Assembly: GCF_002104335.1 (NCBI RefSeq)
Contig: NZ_CP020867.1
Span: 1,867,012-1,931,011, forward strand
Length of the DNA: 64,000 nt
From: Campylobacter cuniculorum DSM 23162 = LMG 24588
GTDB taxonomy: Bacteria; Campylobacterota; Campylobacteria; Campylobacterales; Campylobacteraceae
Direction of reading: 5' to 3'
Of the stretch, positions 1-9,856 are shown in pieces. A model generated the notes under the pieces. The model did not search any database. It was not told the origin of the DNA and was given only the letters and a program-made list of their open reading frames with translations. The first letter of the stretch is position 1. Every line of letters starts with the position of its first letter. The position numbers and the translations under genes are program-made.

Positions 1-76
1 TGATTTTAGAGCTGAATTTGCGTATATAGGGCAAAGCTTCTATAAGAACATGAGCTTTTTCTAGGTATTGTTTCAT
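1..76 (-). CDS. argB: acetylglutamate kinase, N-terminal fragment (cut by window edge)
   Basis: Reading leftward from the ATG at 74-76, the first 25 codons give MKQYLEKAHVLIEALPYIRK and on to the window edge, which is the N-terminus I know for Campylobacter ArgB. A Shine-Dalgarno AGAGG lies just upstream. ArgB phosphorylates N-acetylglutamate, the step before ArgC, which lies at 4.8 kb on the same strand. In C. jejuni argC, a GNAT gene and argB are adjacent; here a restriction-modification gene separates them. Only the start is visible. Confidence 0.85.
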   Translation of the reverse strand, partial: MKQYLEKAHVLIEALPYIRKFSSKI

Positions 77-802
77 CAACCTCTTTTCCTTTAAAAATTT
101 ATTAACCTCAAGTCATTTTATAACAAATTCTAAGATTATATAAGATTTTAGCTTAAGAATTTAAAAATAAATATTAAGAAAGCATAAAACTTGTTTTATC
201 TTTTTGAAATTTGCATAATTTTTTGTTTTGAATTTTTAAACGCATCTTTTAAATGTGTTGAGAATATTTGAGTAAAAAATTCTTAAAACTTTGAGCTTGT
301 TAAAAAACACTCTTGTTAAGAGACTTAAAACTCACACACAAAAAGTTATAGGCTTTAACGCGACTTTTTTCTTGTTTTTTACAAAGTTTAATCTCTTTGT
401 TTAATCCCTTTAAAGCTTCACAAAGAGCCTCTAAAAGCTGATAAAGAGCGTTGCAAAGTCAAGTTTTGCGGGTTTGCTAAAACAGATAGAAACACTAAAA
501 AGCACTCAAATAGAAATCATTTAAACGCCTTGTAAAAAGCGATAAGCTAGAATTTGCACTTTTTTAAGCAAAGTATTTTTAAAAGAATTTAAATGAAAAT
601 CTTTAATCTTAAAAGCGATTAAAACACATTAAAAGCTAAGAAATTACAATGAAATATTAATGCTCAAAAGTTAAAAATTCTATTTATAAATCTACAATTT
701 TTTTAAAAATTTTCACTAAAGGGCTTATAAAGTATTTAAACATTTTTATTTTAGATTTTATGGATTAAAGATTTTTTTGAGTCAATTTTTAACTCTTAAA
801 TT
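77..802. other. AT-rich spacer between R-M gene and argB, possible gene debris
   Basis: No complete gene is visible in this 726-base spacer. On the minus strand 300-458 is open for 52 codons without a start and is lysine-rich (it includes the stretch EALKGLNKEIKLCKKQEKSR). It could be debris of a lost gene or chance; I do not recognise it. The argB promoter must lie in the left part, since argB is now separated from argC. Confidence 0.4.
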
Positions 803-3800
803 TTAAGCCTTTATGACTTCTTTGTGGGCTTTGATTTTTGCTTGATTATAAGAATCAACTTGCTTTAAACTCTCTTTTTGTAAGGCTTTGATAAAGGTTT
901 CTATAAAATCAAAGGCGATTTGGTGGTCTTGGTCTGCATTCTGCTCTTTTTTGCACGAGGAAGCGGGATAAATGGGAAGACAAATGGAAACATTTTTTAC
1001 TTTGTTCCAAGTCGGTTTATTTTCGTAATTAAACAATTCAAAAATGGATTTTTGTATTATCATAGCCAAAAATAAGCCGTTTTCCCTATTCTCGTTTTTA
1101 TTTTTTAATGCAATAGTATAAGCGTTATGAAGTATGGTGAATTCTTTTTCATGATAATAAACCAAACCCGAAGCAACAGCACCATCTGCAATTACCACTA
1201 TCTTATTACTTGTCGTTTCAAAATCATTTTTATTTACATAATACATTACACCATTATTCCCAACTTTTGCCACAATTGCTGGTATTGTATGTTCTTTATC
1301 GGGTTTGGTAACTCTAAAATTTCTCGTATCGAGCGAATTTAATTTTTTTAATTCTATTTTTTCAAACAGCTCTGCGATTTTAAACTCTTTCCATTGTAGA
1401 TTTGCAAAGGGGGCGGTTGAAATGTTTGATTGTATTTGAGGGGTTTGCGTGAAAGATTCTTTGGTGAAATCATCAAGCGGATAATTTAATTCCCCCCCCC
1501 CTATAAAATCAGAATCTTTATTTAAGGCTTTTTGATTCTTTGGTGGATTTGAGAGCTTTTCAAAGCTTTGCAAAGCAAACATTTCATTTTGATTCAAAAT
1601 GAAATTCTCAAAGCCTGTGGCTTTGAGATACGCCTCCAGCTCCTCCACACGCTCCGCCTCCAGCTCCGCTATATAAGATTCCATATAATCAAAGGCAATA
1701 TTTTCTTGTTTGTCAATAGGCAATAAAATCTTTTCTTTTTTCACTCTCTCCCAACCTGATTTATTGCTCCAGTTAAATTGAGTTAATACCTTTTGCAAAA
1801 GTGTGGTTAAAAATAAATATTGCGAAGAATTGAGTTCTTTGTCCTTAAATCTTATAGCATAAGCATCCTGCAAAATAGTAAATTCTTGCGATTGATAAAA
1901 GGCGGGGGCGTCTCCATTTGCAGCAACCGAAATGACATTTTTTAAAATTGTTGCTTCATTGCGTGGGACATAGCATGATAATCCTTGATTTTCTCTTGCA
2001 CAAGTTAAAGCAGGCAAATCATACTCCTGCGTAGCATTCTCTGGTAAATCAGATTTTTTGTAAGCTAATTTTTTAAAAGCGACACGTTCAAATTTGTCTT
2101 CAAGCTTAAACTCTTTCCAAGTGCCCCCGTTTTGCTTGAATTTTTCATCAAGCTCTTTCAAACGAGGGCTTTGAGACTTTCCCAAAGAAGCCTTGTTTTC
2201 TTGTTTGAGTATATTGCTCACTTCCCAAGCGAGATAATCACTCACGCATTTTTTGAAATCCTCCAAAGTCGGCTTGGTGTCTATTGTCTTATGCTGGTCA
2301 AAATTCCAATCATTGCCATTTTGCGTGATAGTATCCTCCACATAAAGCTCTTTAAGATTCCATAGCGTAGAATCCACTTTGGCGTTTAATCCCCCTTTGT
2401 AGATTCTAATGATGTCTTCGTATCTTTGAGAGGGATTATCCACTTCTTGCAAGTTTCTTTTGACTCTTTTAAAGCCATCATTTCTAAAGTCTATGAATTT
2501 CACACTCTTTTCAAAATCATGCGGAATCTTTGCCCGAAAAACATAAATGCTTGTTTGCACTCCCGCCATAGGTTGGAATAAATCGGGAGGCATTTTAATA
2601 CTTGCTATGAGGGTGTGGTGCTTTAGGATTTCTTTATTTGTGTTAATAGCCTTACCACTCCCTGCACTATCTTGTATGATGATAGCTCCTAAGCCATTTT
2701 TAGACATATTATCAAGCCCTATTTTGATAAAAGGCATTCCATTTTCTTCAAAGGTAAAAGGAGGATTCAAAAGAAGCTTATCCGCACCAAATTCTCTTAT
2801 AATTTGAGCAATACTTGCATCAAAGCTATTCCCCTTATAAATTTGAGAACTGCCATCACCGCGTAAAATCATATTTGTTACAGCTAGAGCAAACATTTCA
2901 GCATTAAGTTCCACGCCTAAAAGTTGATTTTTCTTAAGTTCATTAATCAGCTCTTCGCTTGATTTATCTCCATAATCCTTTTTTAAATCTCCTCTTTGCT
3001 CTTTTTCCTTAACCTTTTCACACATTAAAGACATAGCAGAGACTAAAAAACCCGCACTTCCTGTAGCTAAATCCATGACCTTATCTGTATCTGTAATCTC
3101 TAAAATCTCTGCCATCATTTTAGTGATATAGGGCGGTGTGAGCACAATTCCTAGTTCTTTACCATCTCCTAAGGCATATTTCAAAAACTCACTATAAAGT
3201 TCGCCCATAACATCTAAATGCCCTCTGTGTGCATTGAAGCCATCAATCTCTTTATAAATGTATTCATAAATATAAGCAAAAATTTGCTTATTAATACTTG
3301 CACTCTCACTCAATAAATGTGCGACTATTTGGTTGTTTGGATTTTTCTTTTGTCCCTGTTTGCTTGTAAAGTTTTTTGGAATCTCATCTCTATAGGGATC
3401 TTTTTTTATCTCATTAAATGAAGCTAACATTAAATCCCTTTTCTTTTTATCAGACACTTTCATTTCTAAGTATTTTTCTATCTGCTTATAAATGCGTTCT
3501 CCGTCATTTTTCCCATCAAGATCATTTGGCTTTAAACCCGAACAGATTCTCTTGTATTTTTCATCATAATAAGACTGCATAGAGAGTATCAATCCCGCAA
3601 CATACAAAACCCTCTGTGGTGCTGTGATATTGTGAGAATGCATAAGTTTATTTAAATCCCTATTGTATCGCCCTAAAATAAGTTTTTGCTTTTTTAAAAT
3701 TTCATTTTTTTGAATCTCTGTGAGTCGTGCGTTATCTAAGAAGTCTTTAAAACTCTCTTGTGATTTTAGGAAGTCTAAATTTTGTGTTTTGGTTTCTATG

Positions 3801-4309
3801 AAAGCATTTGATGAAGTTCCAAAAACCAAATAAACTTTTATGGCAATATCCTCAGGACTTTTCCCTGCAATGGCCACTGCAATGCAATTTTCGTATTCTC
3901 TTTTCTCTTTTTCTTGCTCTCTCTCTAAAATCCCTCTTGCATAATGCAATGCTCCATTAAGAGCGTAGCCAGAAATGGCATTTTGATCAAATCTTACATT
4001 ATTATCCTTATCAAAACTTGCCATTCTATCAACAAAAGTGCCTTTTGAGTTGGCACTAAATTTGCATTCAAAAAGGACAGGAACAACGCGATTATCATAT
4101 TTCAAAGTTTCACAAGTAAAATCAGGGATTCCACCGCCCTTTGCATTTTTTGTTTTACTAAAGCCTTTTAATGATTCCTTAAGATAAGCACTTGCATCTT
4201 GTTGCCTAAAATGCTCACCCTTGACTAATCCTAACTTTTTTAACGTGTCTTTAACATAATCATCAACATCGCTTTCTCTAGACCACATATTTCTCCTTTC
4301 ATCACTCAT
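803..4309 (-). CDS. phase-variable restriction-methylation-specificity fusion protein (type IIG / BcgI-like)
   Basis: A 1168-aa single-chain R-M enzyme. Residues 62-83 hold a PD-(D/E)XK nuclease signature (PD at 62-63, ECK at 81-83). The N6-adenine methylase part has motif I DLATGSAGF (413-421) and motif IV LNPPF (514-518), and resembles HsdM. Two target-recognition repeats follow, each opening with a WKEFK motif (about 731 and 973), like HsdS. The TRDs are separated by a linker holding a G10 tract (residues 937-939). With ten Gs the full protein is made; nine or eleven give a stop within a few codons, leaving nuclease, methylase and only the first TRD. The gene lies between the GNAT gene (8-bp overlap) and argB, so it interrupts the arginine cluster. 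Exact recognition sequence cannot be read from sequence alone. Confidence 0.85.
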   Translation of the reverse strand: MSDERRNMWSRESDVDDYVKDTLKKLGLVKGEHFRQQDASAYLKESLKGFSKTKNAKGGGIPDFTCETLKYDNRVVPVLFECKFSANSKGTFVDRMASFDKDNNVRFDQNAISGYALNGALHYARGILEREQEKEKREYENCIAVAIAGKSPEDIAIKVYLVFGTSSNAFIETKTQNLDFLKSQESFKDFLDNARLTEIQKNEILKKQKLILGRYNRDLNKLMHSHNITAPQRVLYVAGLILSMQSYYDEKYKRICSGLKPNDLDGKNDGERIYKQIEKYLEMKVSDKKKRDLMLASFNEIKKDPYRDEIPKNFTSKQGQKKNPNNQIVAHLLSESASINKQIFAYIYEYIYKEIDGFNAHRGHLDVMGELYSEFLKYALGDGKELGIVLTPPYITKMMAEILEITDTDKVMDLATGSAGFLVSAMSLMCEKVKEKEQRGDLKKDYGDKSSEELINELKKNQLLGVELNAEMFALAVTNMILRGDGSSQIYKGNSFDASIAQIIREFGADKLLLNPPFTFEENGMPFIKIGLDNMSKNGLGAIIIQDSAGSGKAINTNKEILKHHTLIASIKMPPDLFQPMAGVQTSIYVFRAKIPHDFEKSVKFIDFRNDGFKRVKRNLQEVDNPSQRYEDIIRIYKGGLNAKVDSTLWNLKELYVEDTITQNGNDWNFDQHKTIDTKPTLEDFKKCVSDYLAWEVSNILKQENKASLGKSQSPRLKELDEKFKQNGGTWKEFKLEDKFERVAFKKLAYKKSDLPENATQEYDLPALTCARENQGLSCYVPRNEATILKNVISVAANGDAPAFYQSQEFTILQDAYAIRFKDKELNSSQYLFLTTLLQKVLTQFNWSNKSGWERVKKEKILLPIDKQENIAFDYMESYIAELEAERVEELEAYLKATGFENFILNQNEMFALQSFEKLSNPPKNQKALNKDSDFIGGGELNYPLDDFTKESFTQTPQIQSNISTAPFANLQWKEFKIAELFEKIELKKLNSLDTRNFRVTKPDKEHTIPAIVAKVGNNGVMYYVNKNDFETTSNKIVVIADGAVASGLVYYHEKEFTILHNAYTIALKNKNENRENGLFLAMIIQKSIFELFNYENKPTWNKVKNVSICLPIYPASSCKKEQNADQDHQIAFDFIETFIKALQKESLKQVDSYNQAKIKAHKEVIKA
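1492..1501 (-). repeat. G10 homopolymer tract in R-M-S gene
   Basis: Ten consecutive C on the plus strand (G on the coding strand), encoding Gly-Gly-Gly in the linker between the two target recognition domains. Tracts of this kind slip in Campylobacter and switch genes on and off. At this length the frame is open. Confidence 0.9.
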
Positions 4310-4748
4310 TAAAATTCGTCAAATTTGCATTGTTTAAAGACAAATCATAATAATTTGCGTCCTCTCTTAAAGTAAAGCCATAATGTCTCCAAAATTCGTT
4401 TCCTAAATCATTGCGTTTAAAAGCAATGAGTGCGATTTTATTGATTTTTTCACGTTTTAAAGCCTCCAAACAAAAACGAGTCATTTCGTGAGCTATGCCT
4501 TTTTTTCGATGATTAGAATGCACACAAACATGATAAAATCCGCCCGTGCGTCCATCATGTCCGCAAAGTATGCTTCCTACAATCTCGCCTTCAATCTCTG
4601 CAACCGCACTTAAATTTGGATTCCTTTCCAAAAAATTGAGTATATTTTCTTCGCTATCATCAATGCTTCTAAGTCCAAAACCTTTAATCTCACACCAAAG
4701 TTTATAAACCGCTTTATAATCGCTTTTTTTCATTGCTCTTATGATCAT
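4302..4748 (-). CDS. GNAT family N-acetyltransferase
   Basis: 148 aa with a single acetyltransferase fold. The acetyl-CoA loop is the HSNHRKKGIAHEM stretch and the C-terminal FWRHYGF is typical of the family. It starts 8 bases after argC on the same strand and overlaps the start of the R-M gene by 8 bases. In C. jejuni an acetyltransferase sits between argC and argB, so this is probably that gene; whether it supplies the N-acetylglutamate of the pathway is inference. Start ATG chosen because it opens directly on the conserved MIIRAMKKSDY. Confidence 0.8.
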   Translation of the reverse strand: MIIRAMKKSDYKAVYKLWCEIKGFGLRSIDDSEENILNFLERNPNLSAVAEIEGEIVGSILCGHDGRTGGFYHVCVHSNHRKKGIAHEMTRFCLEALKREKINKIALIAFKRNDLGNEFWRHYGFTLREDANYYDLSLNNANLTNFNE

Positions 4749-4756
4749 AATTTTCC

Positions 4757-5791
4757 TTATATATTTGCTAAAAATTTAAGTCCCTCATCCTCATCAAAAC
4801 CAAACATTAAATTCATATTTTGAATCGCTTGTCCTGCCGCACCTTTGATGAGATTGTCTAAAGCACTGATGATGACAATAAAACCTGTGCGTTTATCAAT
4901 GCTAAAATTTATATCCACGAAATTAGTATTTTTAACCCACCGCGTTTGAGGAAATAATTGCGGTGCTAAAAGTCTTATAAATTTCTTGTTTTTATAGTAT
5001 TTTTCATAAATTTTTCTAAGCTCTTCATCGCTTAAATTTATCTTAGGTTTTACATAAGAACTCGTTAAAATACCTCTTTGCATAGGCACAAGATGGGGGG
5101 TGAATTGTAGAGTGATTTTTCGCCCTGCTGCAAGGCTTAATTGCTCTTCAATCTCGGGCGTATGTCTGTGTGTGCAAATTCCATAAGCCTTGAAATTTTC
5201 ATTAACCTCACAAAAAAGATTCTCAATTTTTACCCCGCGTCCAGCTCCGCTCACACCGCTTTTTGCATCAATAATGATAAAATCCAAATCTATAATATCT
5301 TCCTTTATTAAAGGATAAAGACTCAATATAGAACAAGTTGTATAACAACCCGGATTGGCTATAAAATTTGCCTTCTTAATTTTTTCCTCATAAAGCTCAC
5401 AAAGCCCATAAACAGCAGAATCTAAAAGCTGTAAATTGCTATGAGAAAAATGATACCATTTTTCATAATCCTGTGGATTTTTAAGCCGAAAATCTGCACT
5501 TAAATCAATGATTTTCATTTTTGAAAGTAAATTTTCATTTAAAATCTTTGCTGTGAATTCGTGCGGAGTTGCAGTGAATAAAACATCAATTTTTTTATCC
5601 AAATTGTCTAAATTTTCATCTTCAAAAAGCAAATCAAAATTAAAATTTGGATAAAGTTTGTTGTATTTTTCTCCCCTATGATTCTTAGAACCCAAATAAA
5701 CAATCTCAACCTTAGAATGCAAAAGCAACAAACGCACGAGCTCACTTCCTACATATCCGCTCGCTCCTAAAATTCCTATTTTTAATTTCAT
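4757..5791 (-). CDS. argC: N-acetyl-gamma-glutamyl-phosphate reductase
   Basis: 344 aa. ArgC reduces N-acetylglutamyl-phosphate to the semialdehyde in arginine synthesis. The N-terminus MKLKIGILGASGYVGSEL is the NADP-binding loop and NPGCYTT holds the catalytic cysteine. I start it at 5791 rather than at an upstream ATG (5815): AAAGGA at 5798-5803 is correctly spaced from 5791, and the family begins with this methionine. It is the first gene of the leftward cluster argC - GNAT - R-M fusion. Confidence 0.95.
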   Translation of the reverse strand: MKLKIGILGASGYVGSELVRLLLLHSKVEIVYLGSKNHRGEKYNKLYPNFNFDLLFEDENLDNLDKKIDVLFTATPHEFTAKILNENLLSKMKIIDLSADFRLKNPQDYEKWYHFSHSNLQLLDSAVYGLCELYEEKIKKANFIANPGCYTTCSILSLYPLIKEDIIDLDFIIIDAKSGVSGAGRGVKIENLFCEVNENFKAYGICTHRHTPEIEEQLSLAAGRKITLQFTPHLVPMQRGILTSSYVKPKINLSDEELRKIYEKYYKNKKFIRLLAPQLFPQTRWVKNTNFVDINFSIDKRTGFIVIISALDNLIKGAAGQAIQNMNLMFGFDEDEGLKFLANI

Positions 5792-6040
5792 TCTTTTTCC
5801 TTTAAAAGCTTTCATTTTAATATTTTTTTAAAAAAAAGAAGCTTAAAACTTGAGAAATTTTTAAAGATTTTAAGCAAAGTTTTAAATTTATAACTAAGAT
5901 TAAGATAAAATGCTTCAATTTAATGATAATTTTTAAAAATTATCTAAACAAAAAATATTATTTTTAGTATATTTAACACCAAAAAATGCTAAGTTATAAG
6001 AAACAATTTTAAAAACTAAAATTTTCTGTAAATCTTAAAT

Positions 6041-7138
6041 TTATATTTTAGATTTTTTTAAAACATAAAGCTGTTCATGTATGTGCATAGGACGATTTTT
6101 GAGATTTCTTGAGCCACGAAAGGTGTTGTATTTTTGCTCCAAAATTTCGCATTTTCCAAGAGTTTTAAGTTTTTTTATAAATTGTTCTTTTTTTACAAAA
6201 CCTTCGCAATTATAACTTAGCAAAATCACCTTTGCCTTTAAGGTTAAAATCAATTCAAAAAGAGAATCTTCCGCGTCTTTTTGACGATTATAAACACTGC
6301 GATTCCAAAGTTTTGGAATACCGCTTATATGAGAAATATTTTTTGGTTTTTGATAAGCTGCAATCAAATTGAGCATAAAATAATTTGAACCATAAGGATG
6401 TTGATTATAAGGGGGATCAAGATAAGCCACATCGACAAAATCAAGCTCTTTAGCCAAGATATTTGCATCTTTTTGCAAGACCTTAAATTCGCAATTAAAA
6501 TTTGAAAAAATAGGCATTTTTAAAGAAATATCGCCTAAAATTCGCCCCAATGCATTTCCTGCCTCACCCCCAAATTTACCTCTGCCGTCTTTTCCCTTGT
6601 AAAAACCTTTAAAGACTCCGCTGGTATTAGAATGCACACTCGCCTCATAGAGCAGGGGAGCGATGAAAAAATGACTTAATTCTTTGGGGATTTGTGCGTC
6701 AATTTTTGCCCTCATACTATCGATATACATTGCATTTCTTAATGTGTAAAACACTCTTTCATTTTTTTGTATATTCTGTGCGTCTTTTGGTGCATAAAGC
6801 TCTGTAATAAAGCCTTTTTGAAGCTCTAAATCATGCGTAAGCAAATGATGATAGTTTTTAAGCTCTTTTTGCAAAGTTCTGCTTTTATTTTGCAAATAAC
6901 ATTCATTGATGATTTTTGAATAAAGCTCTAAATCATTTGCAATGATAAAATTGGCATAAGATTTTGCAAAACGAGAGACAATGCCTGAACCGCTAAACAT
7001 ATCCAAAAAGCTGATTTTTTCTGTTTTAAGCTCTTTTTTAGCAAACTCAAAACCCTGACTTAAAAAACCAAGCAAAGCTCTTTTATTGCCTAAATAAGTG
7101 ATGATTTGCTCTTTTAAAAAACGAGGAGATTCTTGCAT
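6041..7138 (-). CDS. orphan adenine-specific DNA methyltransferase (D12 class-like)
   Basis: About 365 aa. Residues include FLDMFSGSGIVSRF (AdoMet binding) and YLDPPYNQHPYGSNYF (catalytic DPPY), the hallmark of N6-adenine methylases of the D12 group. No restriction endonuclease is adjacent. The position directly after thrS-infC matches a C. jejuni solitary methylase (Cj0208, reported to modify GAATTC), so the same specificity is possible but inferred. An in-frame TTG exists at 7156; I prefer the ATG at 7138 because it has T-TAA-TA-ATG coupling to the stop of a small upstream ORF and the conserved protein begins near PRFLKEQIITYLGNKRAL. Confidence 0.85.
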   Translation of the reverse strand: MQESPRFLKEQIITYLGNKRALLGFLSQGFEFAKKELKTEKISFLDMFSGSGIVSRFAKSYANFIIANDLELYSKIINECYLQNKSRTLQKELKNYHHLLTHDLELQKGFITELYAPKDAQNIQKNERVFYTLRNAMYIDSMRAKIDAQIPKELSHFFIAPLLYEASVHSNTSGVFKGFYKGKDGRGKFGGEAGNALGRILGDISLKMPIFSNFNCEFKVLQKDANILAKELDFVDVAYLDPPYNQHPYGSNYFMLNLIAAYQKPKNISHISGIPKLWNRSVYNRQKDAEDSLFELILTLKAKVILLSYNCEGFVKKEQFIKKLKTLGKCEILEQKYNTFRGSRNLKNRPMHIHEQLYVLKKSKI

Positions 7139-7140
7139 TA

Positions 7141-7239
7141 TTAAATTTGTGTGCAAATATCATTAGAATTCATAAAATGTGTAAAATCTTGATTTAAAGA
7201 ATCAAATCTTTCCTTAATTTGAGTAAAATTTTGCAACAT
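7141..7239 (-). CDS. 32-aa small ORF coupled to the methylase
   Basis: Between infC and the methylase an ATG at 7239 has AAGGA at 7246-7250 (6-base gap) and reads 32 codons to TAA at 7141, two bases before the methylase ATG. The peptide is polar and mildly amphipathic, with no membrane segment. The methylase itself has no recognisable Shine-Dalgarno, so translation of this ORF may deliver ribosomes to it. It may be a leader peptide rather than a functional protein. No homologue recognised. Confidence 0.45.
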   Translation of the reverse strand: MLQNFTQIKERFDSLNQDFTHFMNSNDICTQI

Positions 7240-7254
7240 TCATTGTCCTTTAAA

Positions 7255-7773
7255 TTAACCCCTCTTCGGTGTTACAAGCATATTAACATACCTTCCTTCA
7301 AAATTTGGTTCTTTGTCTCTGTTTGCTTTGTCCTCAACCATAGCCCAAATTTTTTCTAATAAAGCCACTCCTACTTCAGGATTTGCTACCTCTCTGCCCT
7401 TTAAAAACACACGAAACCTTACATGTTTTCCCTGCTCTAAAAATTCAAGAGCGTGTTTAACCTTGTAACTTATATCATTTTGTGCGATTTTAACGGAAAG
7501 TTTGATTTCTTTAATGTCTATAACTTTTTGCTTTTTTTTAGCTTCTTTTTGCTTTTTTTCTTGTTGATAACGAAATTTTCCAAAGTCCATTATCTTACAA
7601 ACCGGAGGTTTTGCATCGGGGGCTATCATCACCAAGTCAAGCCCTAAGCGATTTGCAAGTTTTAAACCCTCATCTGAACTAATGATGCCATAAACCTTGC
7701 CATCATCGCCTATACAACGAATTTCATTTGCTCTTATTTCTTCATTGAGCAATACTTCTTTTTCTTTACTCAA
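7255..7773 (-). CDS. infC: translation initiation factor IF-3
   Basis: 172 aa. IF-3 binds the 30S subunit and enforces correct start selection. N-terminal domain [18 protein letters not shown], lysine-rich linker (about residues 75-90) and C-terminal domain ending [11 protein letters not shown] are all present. The start is TTG at 7773, overlapping the thrS stop (TTTTGAG), so the two genes are coupled; non-ATG starts are common for infC and linked to autoregulation. Confidence 0.97.
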   Translation of the reverse strand: MSKEKEVLLNEEIRANEIRCIGDDGKVYGIISSDEGLKLANRLGLDLVMIAPDAKPPVCKIMDFGKFRYQQEKKQKEAKKKQKVIDIKEIKLSVKIAQNDISYKVKHALEFLEQGKHVRFRVFLKGREVANPEVGVALLEKIWAMVEDKANRDKEPNFEGRYVNMLVTPKRG

Positions 7774-9587
7774 AAATGCACCTCATTCATTTTCTCCTTG
7801 ATTAAATTGATAAATTCTTCTAAACCCAAATTGCTTTGCTGTTTAGCTCTTCTGTCTCTTAAAGCAACACTTTCTTTTGCCGTCTCTTCATCTCCTAAAA
7901 CGATAATCATCGGCAATCTTTGCTTCTCCGCAGTCCTAATCCTTTTATTTAAGCTTTCATTTTTTTCATAAATTTCGCTATCCACTCCTAATTGCATTAA
8001 AGCTTTTTGAATTTTTTTTGCATATGCAAAATGATTTTGTGAAATGGGAATGATTCCAACTTGAATCGGAGCAATAAAAAAAGGAAATTCACCCCCACAA
8101 TGTTCTGTTAAAATTCCTATAAATCTCTCAAAACTTCCTAAAATAGCACGATGCAACATAACAGGTTGTTGTTTTTCATTGTGATTGTCTGAATATTGCA
8201 GTTTAAATCTTTGAGGAAGATTAAAATCCACTTGTATAGTCCCACATTGCCATTTTCTGTTTAAAGCATCTGTGATTTTAATATCAATCTTTGGTCCATA
8301 AAATGCACCCCCACCTTCATCAATGCCATATTTTAAACCTTGTTCATCAAGAGCTTGTTTTAAAGCTTTTGTAGCGTTTTCCCAGATTATATCCTCTCCA
8401 ATTGCTTTTTGAGGTTTGGTTGAAATTTCCATTTCATAATCAAAATCAAAGAGTTTCATCAATTTATCCACAAAACTTAAAATTTCAAGCACTTGCTCTT
8501 TGATTTGACTTGGCATACAAAAAATATGTGCATCATCTTGTGTGAATTCTCTCACTCTAAAAAGCCCGTGTAAAACCCCACTTTTTTCATGCCTATGCAC
8601 CACACCATACTCAAAAAATTTAAGAGGTAAATCACGATAGCTTCTTATTTCACTTTGATAAATTTTAATATGCCCGACACAATTCATAGGTTTTATGCCA
8701 TATTCTTGCTCGTCAATCTGTGTAAAATACATATTTTCTTTATAATTGCTATAATGTCCGCTCACTTTCCACGCGTCAGCCTTTAAAAGTTCAGGTCCTC
8801 GCACAGGTTCATAATCTCTTAGACGATGAATTTTAAATAAAAACTGCTCGAGCTTACTCCTTAATCTTGCACCATTGCTAAGCCATATCGGTAAGCCTCC
8901 GCCTATTTGCTCATCAAAGGTAAAAAGCTTAAGCTCTGTTCCAAGTTTGCGATGGTCTCTTTTTTTCGCTTCTTCTATAATGTGCAAATGTTTTCTCAAA
9001 CTCTCTTTATCCGCAAAAGCTATGCCATAAATTCGTGTCAGCATTTCTCTTTTTTCATCTCCACCCAAATAGGCTCCCGCTATACGAGTTAGTTTAAAAA
9101 ATTTCAAAAATTTAGTGTTAGGGATATGAGGACCTCGACATAAATCCTCAAATTCTCCTTGCTTATAAATGCTTATTTTTTCATCCGGAATTCTTAGCAT
9201 AACTTCTTGTTTTAAATCATCATCTTTAAATTTTTCTAAAGCTTCTTTTTTGCTGATTTCATATTTTTGAACTTCAAAACCACAATCAACAAGTTCTTTC
9301 ATCTTTTTTTCTATCTTTATTAAATCCTCTTCACCGATTTTTGTTTCCACTCTAAAATCATAATAAAATCCCTCTTCTACAACAGGACCGACAAAAAATT
9401 TAGCCTCCGGATATAAAATTTTAATCGCTTGAGCCATTAAATGGGCACAAGAATGACGCAAAACTTCTAAACTCGGCTTAGAATTATCAAAATAAAGGGC
9501 TTTTAAATCCTTAGAATTTTTAGTGTTAATGCTTTGAGTATCTATGATTTTTTCATTATCTAAATAAGCAATAATTTCTTTTTCCAT
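7770..9587 (-). CDS. thrS: threonyl-tRNA synthetase
   Basis: 605 aa, class II synthetase that charges tRNA-Thr. The editing domain has [10 protein letters not shown], the catalytic core has [21 protein letters not shown] and the ATP-binding [10 protein letters not shown], and a C-terminal anticodon-binding domain follows. The N-terminus is short, lacking most of the TGS domain seen in E. coli, as is usual in epsilonproteobacteria. First gene of a thrS-infC-methylase cluster. Confidence 0.97.
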   Translation of the reverse strand: MEKEIIAYLDNEKIIDTQSINTKNSKDLKALYFDNSKPSLEVLRHSCAHLMAQAIKILYPEAKFFVGPVVEEGFYYDFRVETKIGEEDLIKIEKKMKELVDCGFEVQKYEISKKEALEKFKDDDLKQEVMLRIPDEKISIYKQGEFEDLCRGPHIPNTKFLKFFKLTRIAGAYLGGDEKREMLTRIYGIAFADKESLRKHLHIIEEAKKRDHRKLGTELKLFTFDEQIGGGLPIWLSNGARLRSKLEQFLFKIHRLRDYEPVRGPELLKADAWKVSGHYSNYKENMYFTQIDEQEYGIKPMNCVGHIKIYQSEIRSYRDLPLKFFEYGVVHRHEKSGVLHGLFRVREFTQDDAHIFCMPSQIKEQVLEILSFVDKLMKLFDFDYEMEISTKPQKAIGEDIIWENATKALKQALDEQGLKYGIDEGGGAFYGPKIDIKITDALNRKWQCGTIQVDFNLPQRFKLQYSDNHNEKQQPVMLHRAILGSFERFIGILTEHCGGEFPFFIAPIQVGIIPISQNHFAYAKKIQKALMQLGVDSEIYEKNESLNKRIRTAEKQRLPMIIVLGDEETAKESVALRDRRAKQQSNLGLEEFINLIKEKMNEVHF

Positions 9588-9636
9588 ATTGTAACCAACC
9601 TCTATAAACTCTTAAGCTGTAATTGTAACTATGCAA

Positions 9637-9662
9637 GGCTTAATTTTTTTTTAAATTAAGCC
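9637..9662 (-). terminator. AT-rich hairpin upstream of thrS
   Basis: A 10-bp stem (GGCTTAATTT with AAATTAAGCC) around a T6 loop. It lies downstream of the broken glycosyltransferase and upstream of thrS on the same strand. Could terminate the former or act as a leader structure for the latter. Confidence 0.4.
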
Positions 9663-9762
9663 TAATTTTAGTCCAATATCATTTTCTCATATTTATAGTT
9701 TTTATCTTTAGCATAAACGATAGAGCAGGATTTTAAATTTTTCCCTTATGTTTTAATGGATT

Positions 9763-9813
9763 AAGATAGAGTTTGTGATTGCTTGAGAATTCTGTTTTGT
9801 CATTTTCTTTGTG
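9763..9813 (-). repeat. duplicated 51-bp fragment of the lgtF-like gene 3' end
   Basis: Matches 11021-11071 with a single mismatch. On the minus strand it would encode HKENDKTEFSSNHKLYL, i.e. the tail of the LgtF-like protein. It is a fossil of a second copy and brackets the broken glycosyltransferase. Confidence 0.85.
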
Positions 9814-9856
9814 TCTGGGCTTTAAATTGAAGCACTATTGAATTCACAAACAAACG

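Noticed and set aside
5094..5099. G6 run in argC
   Set aside because: Too short for appreciable slippage and in a conserved essential-type gene; similar C6 runs occur in nrdA, pyrG and the lgtF-like gene.
7166..7171. GAATTC just upstream of the orphan methylase as a self-regulation site
   Set aside because: The site is expected every few kb at this base composition and the enzyme's specificity is only inferred.
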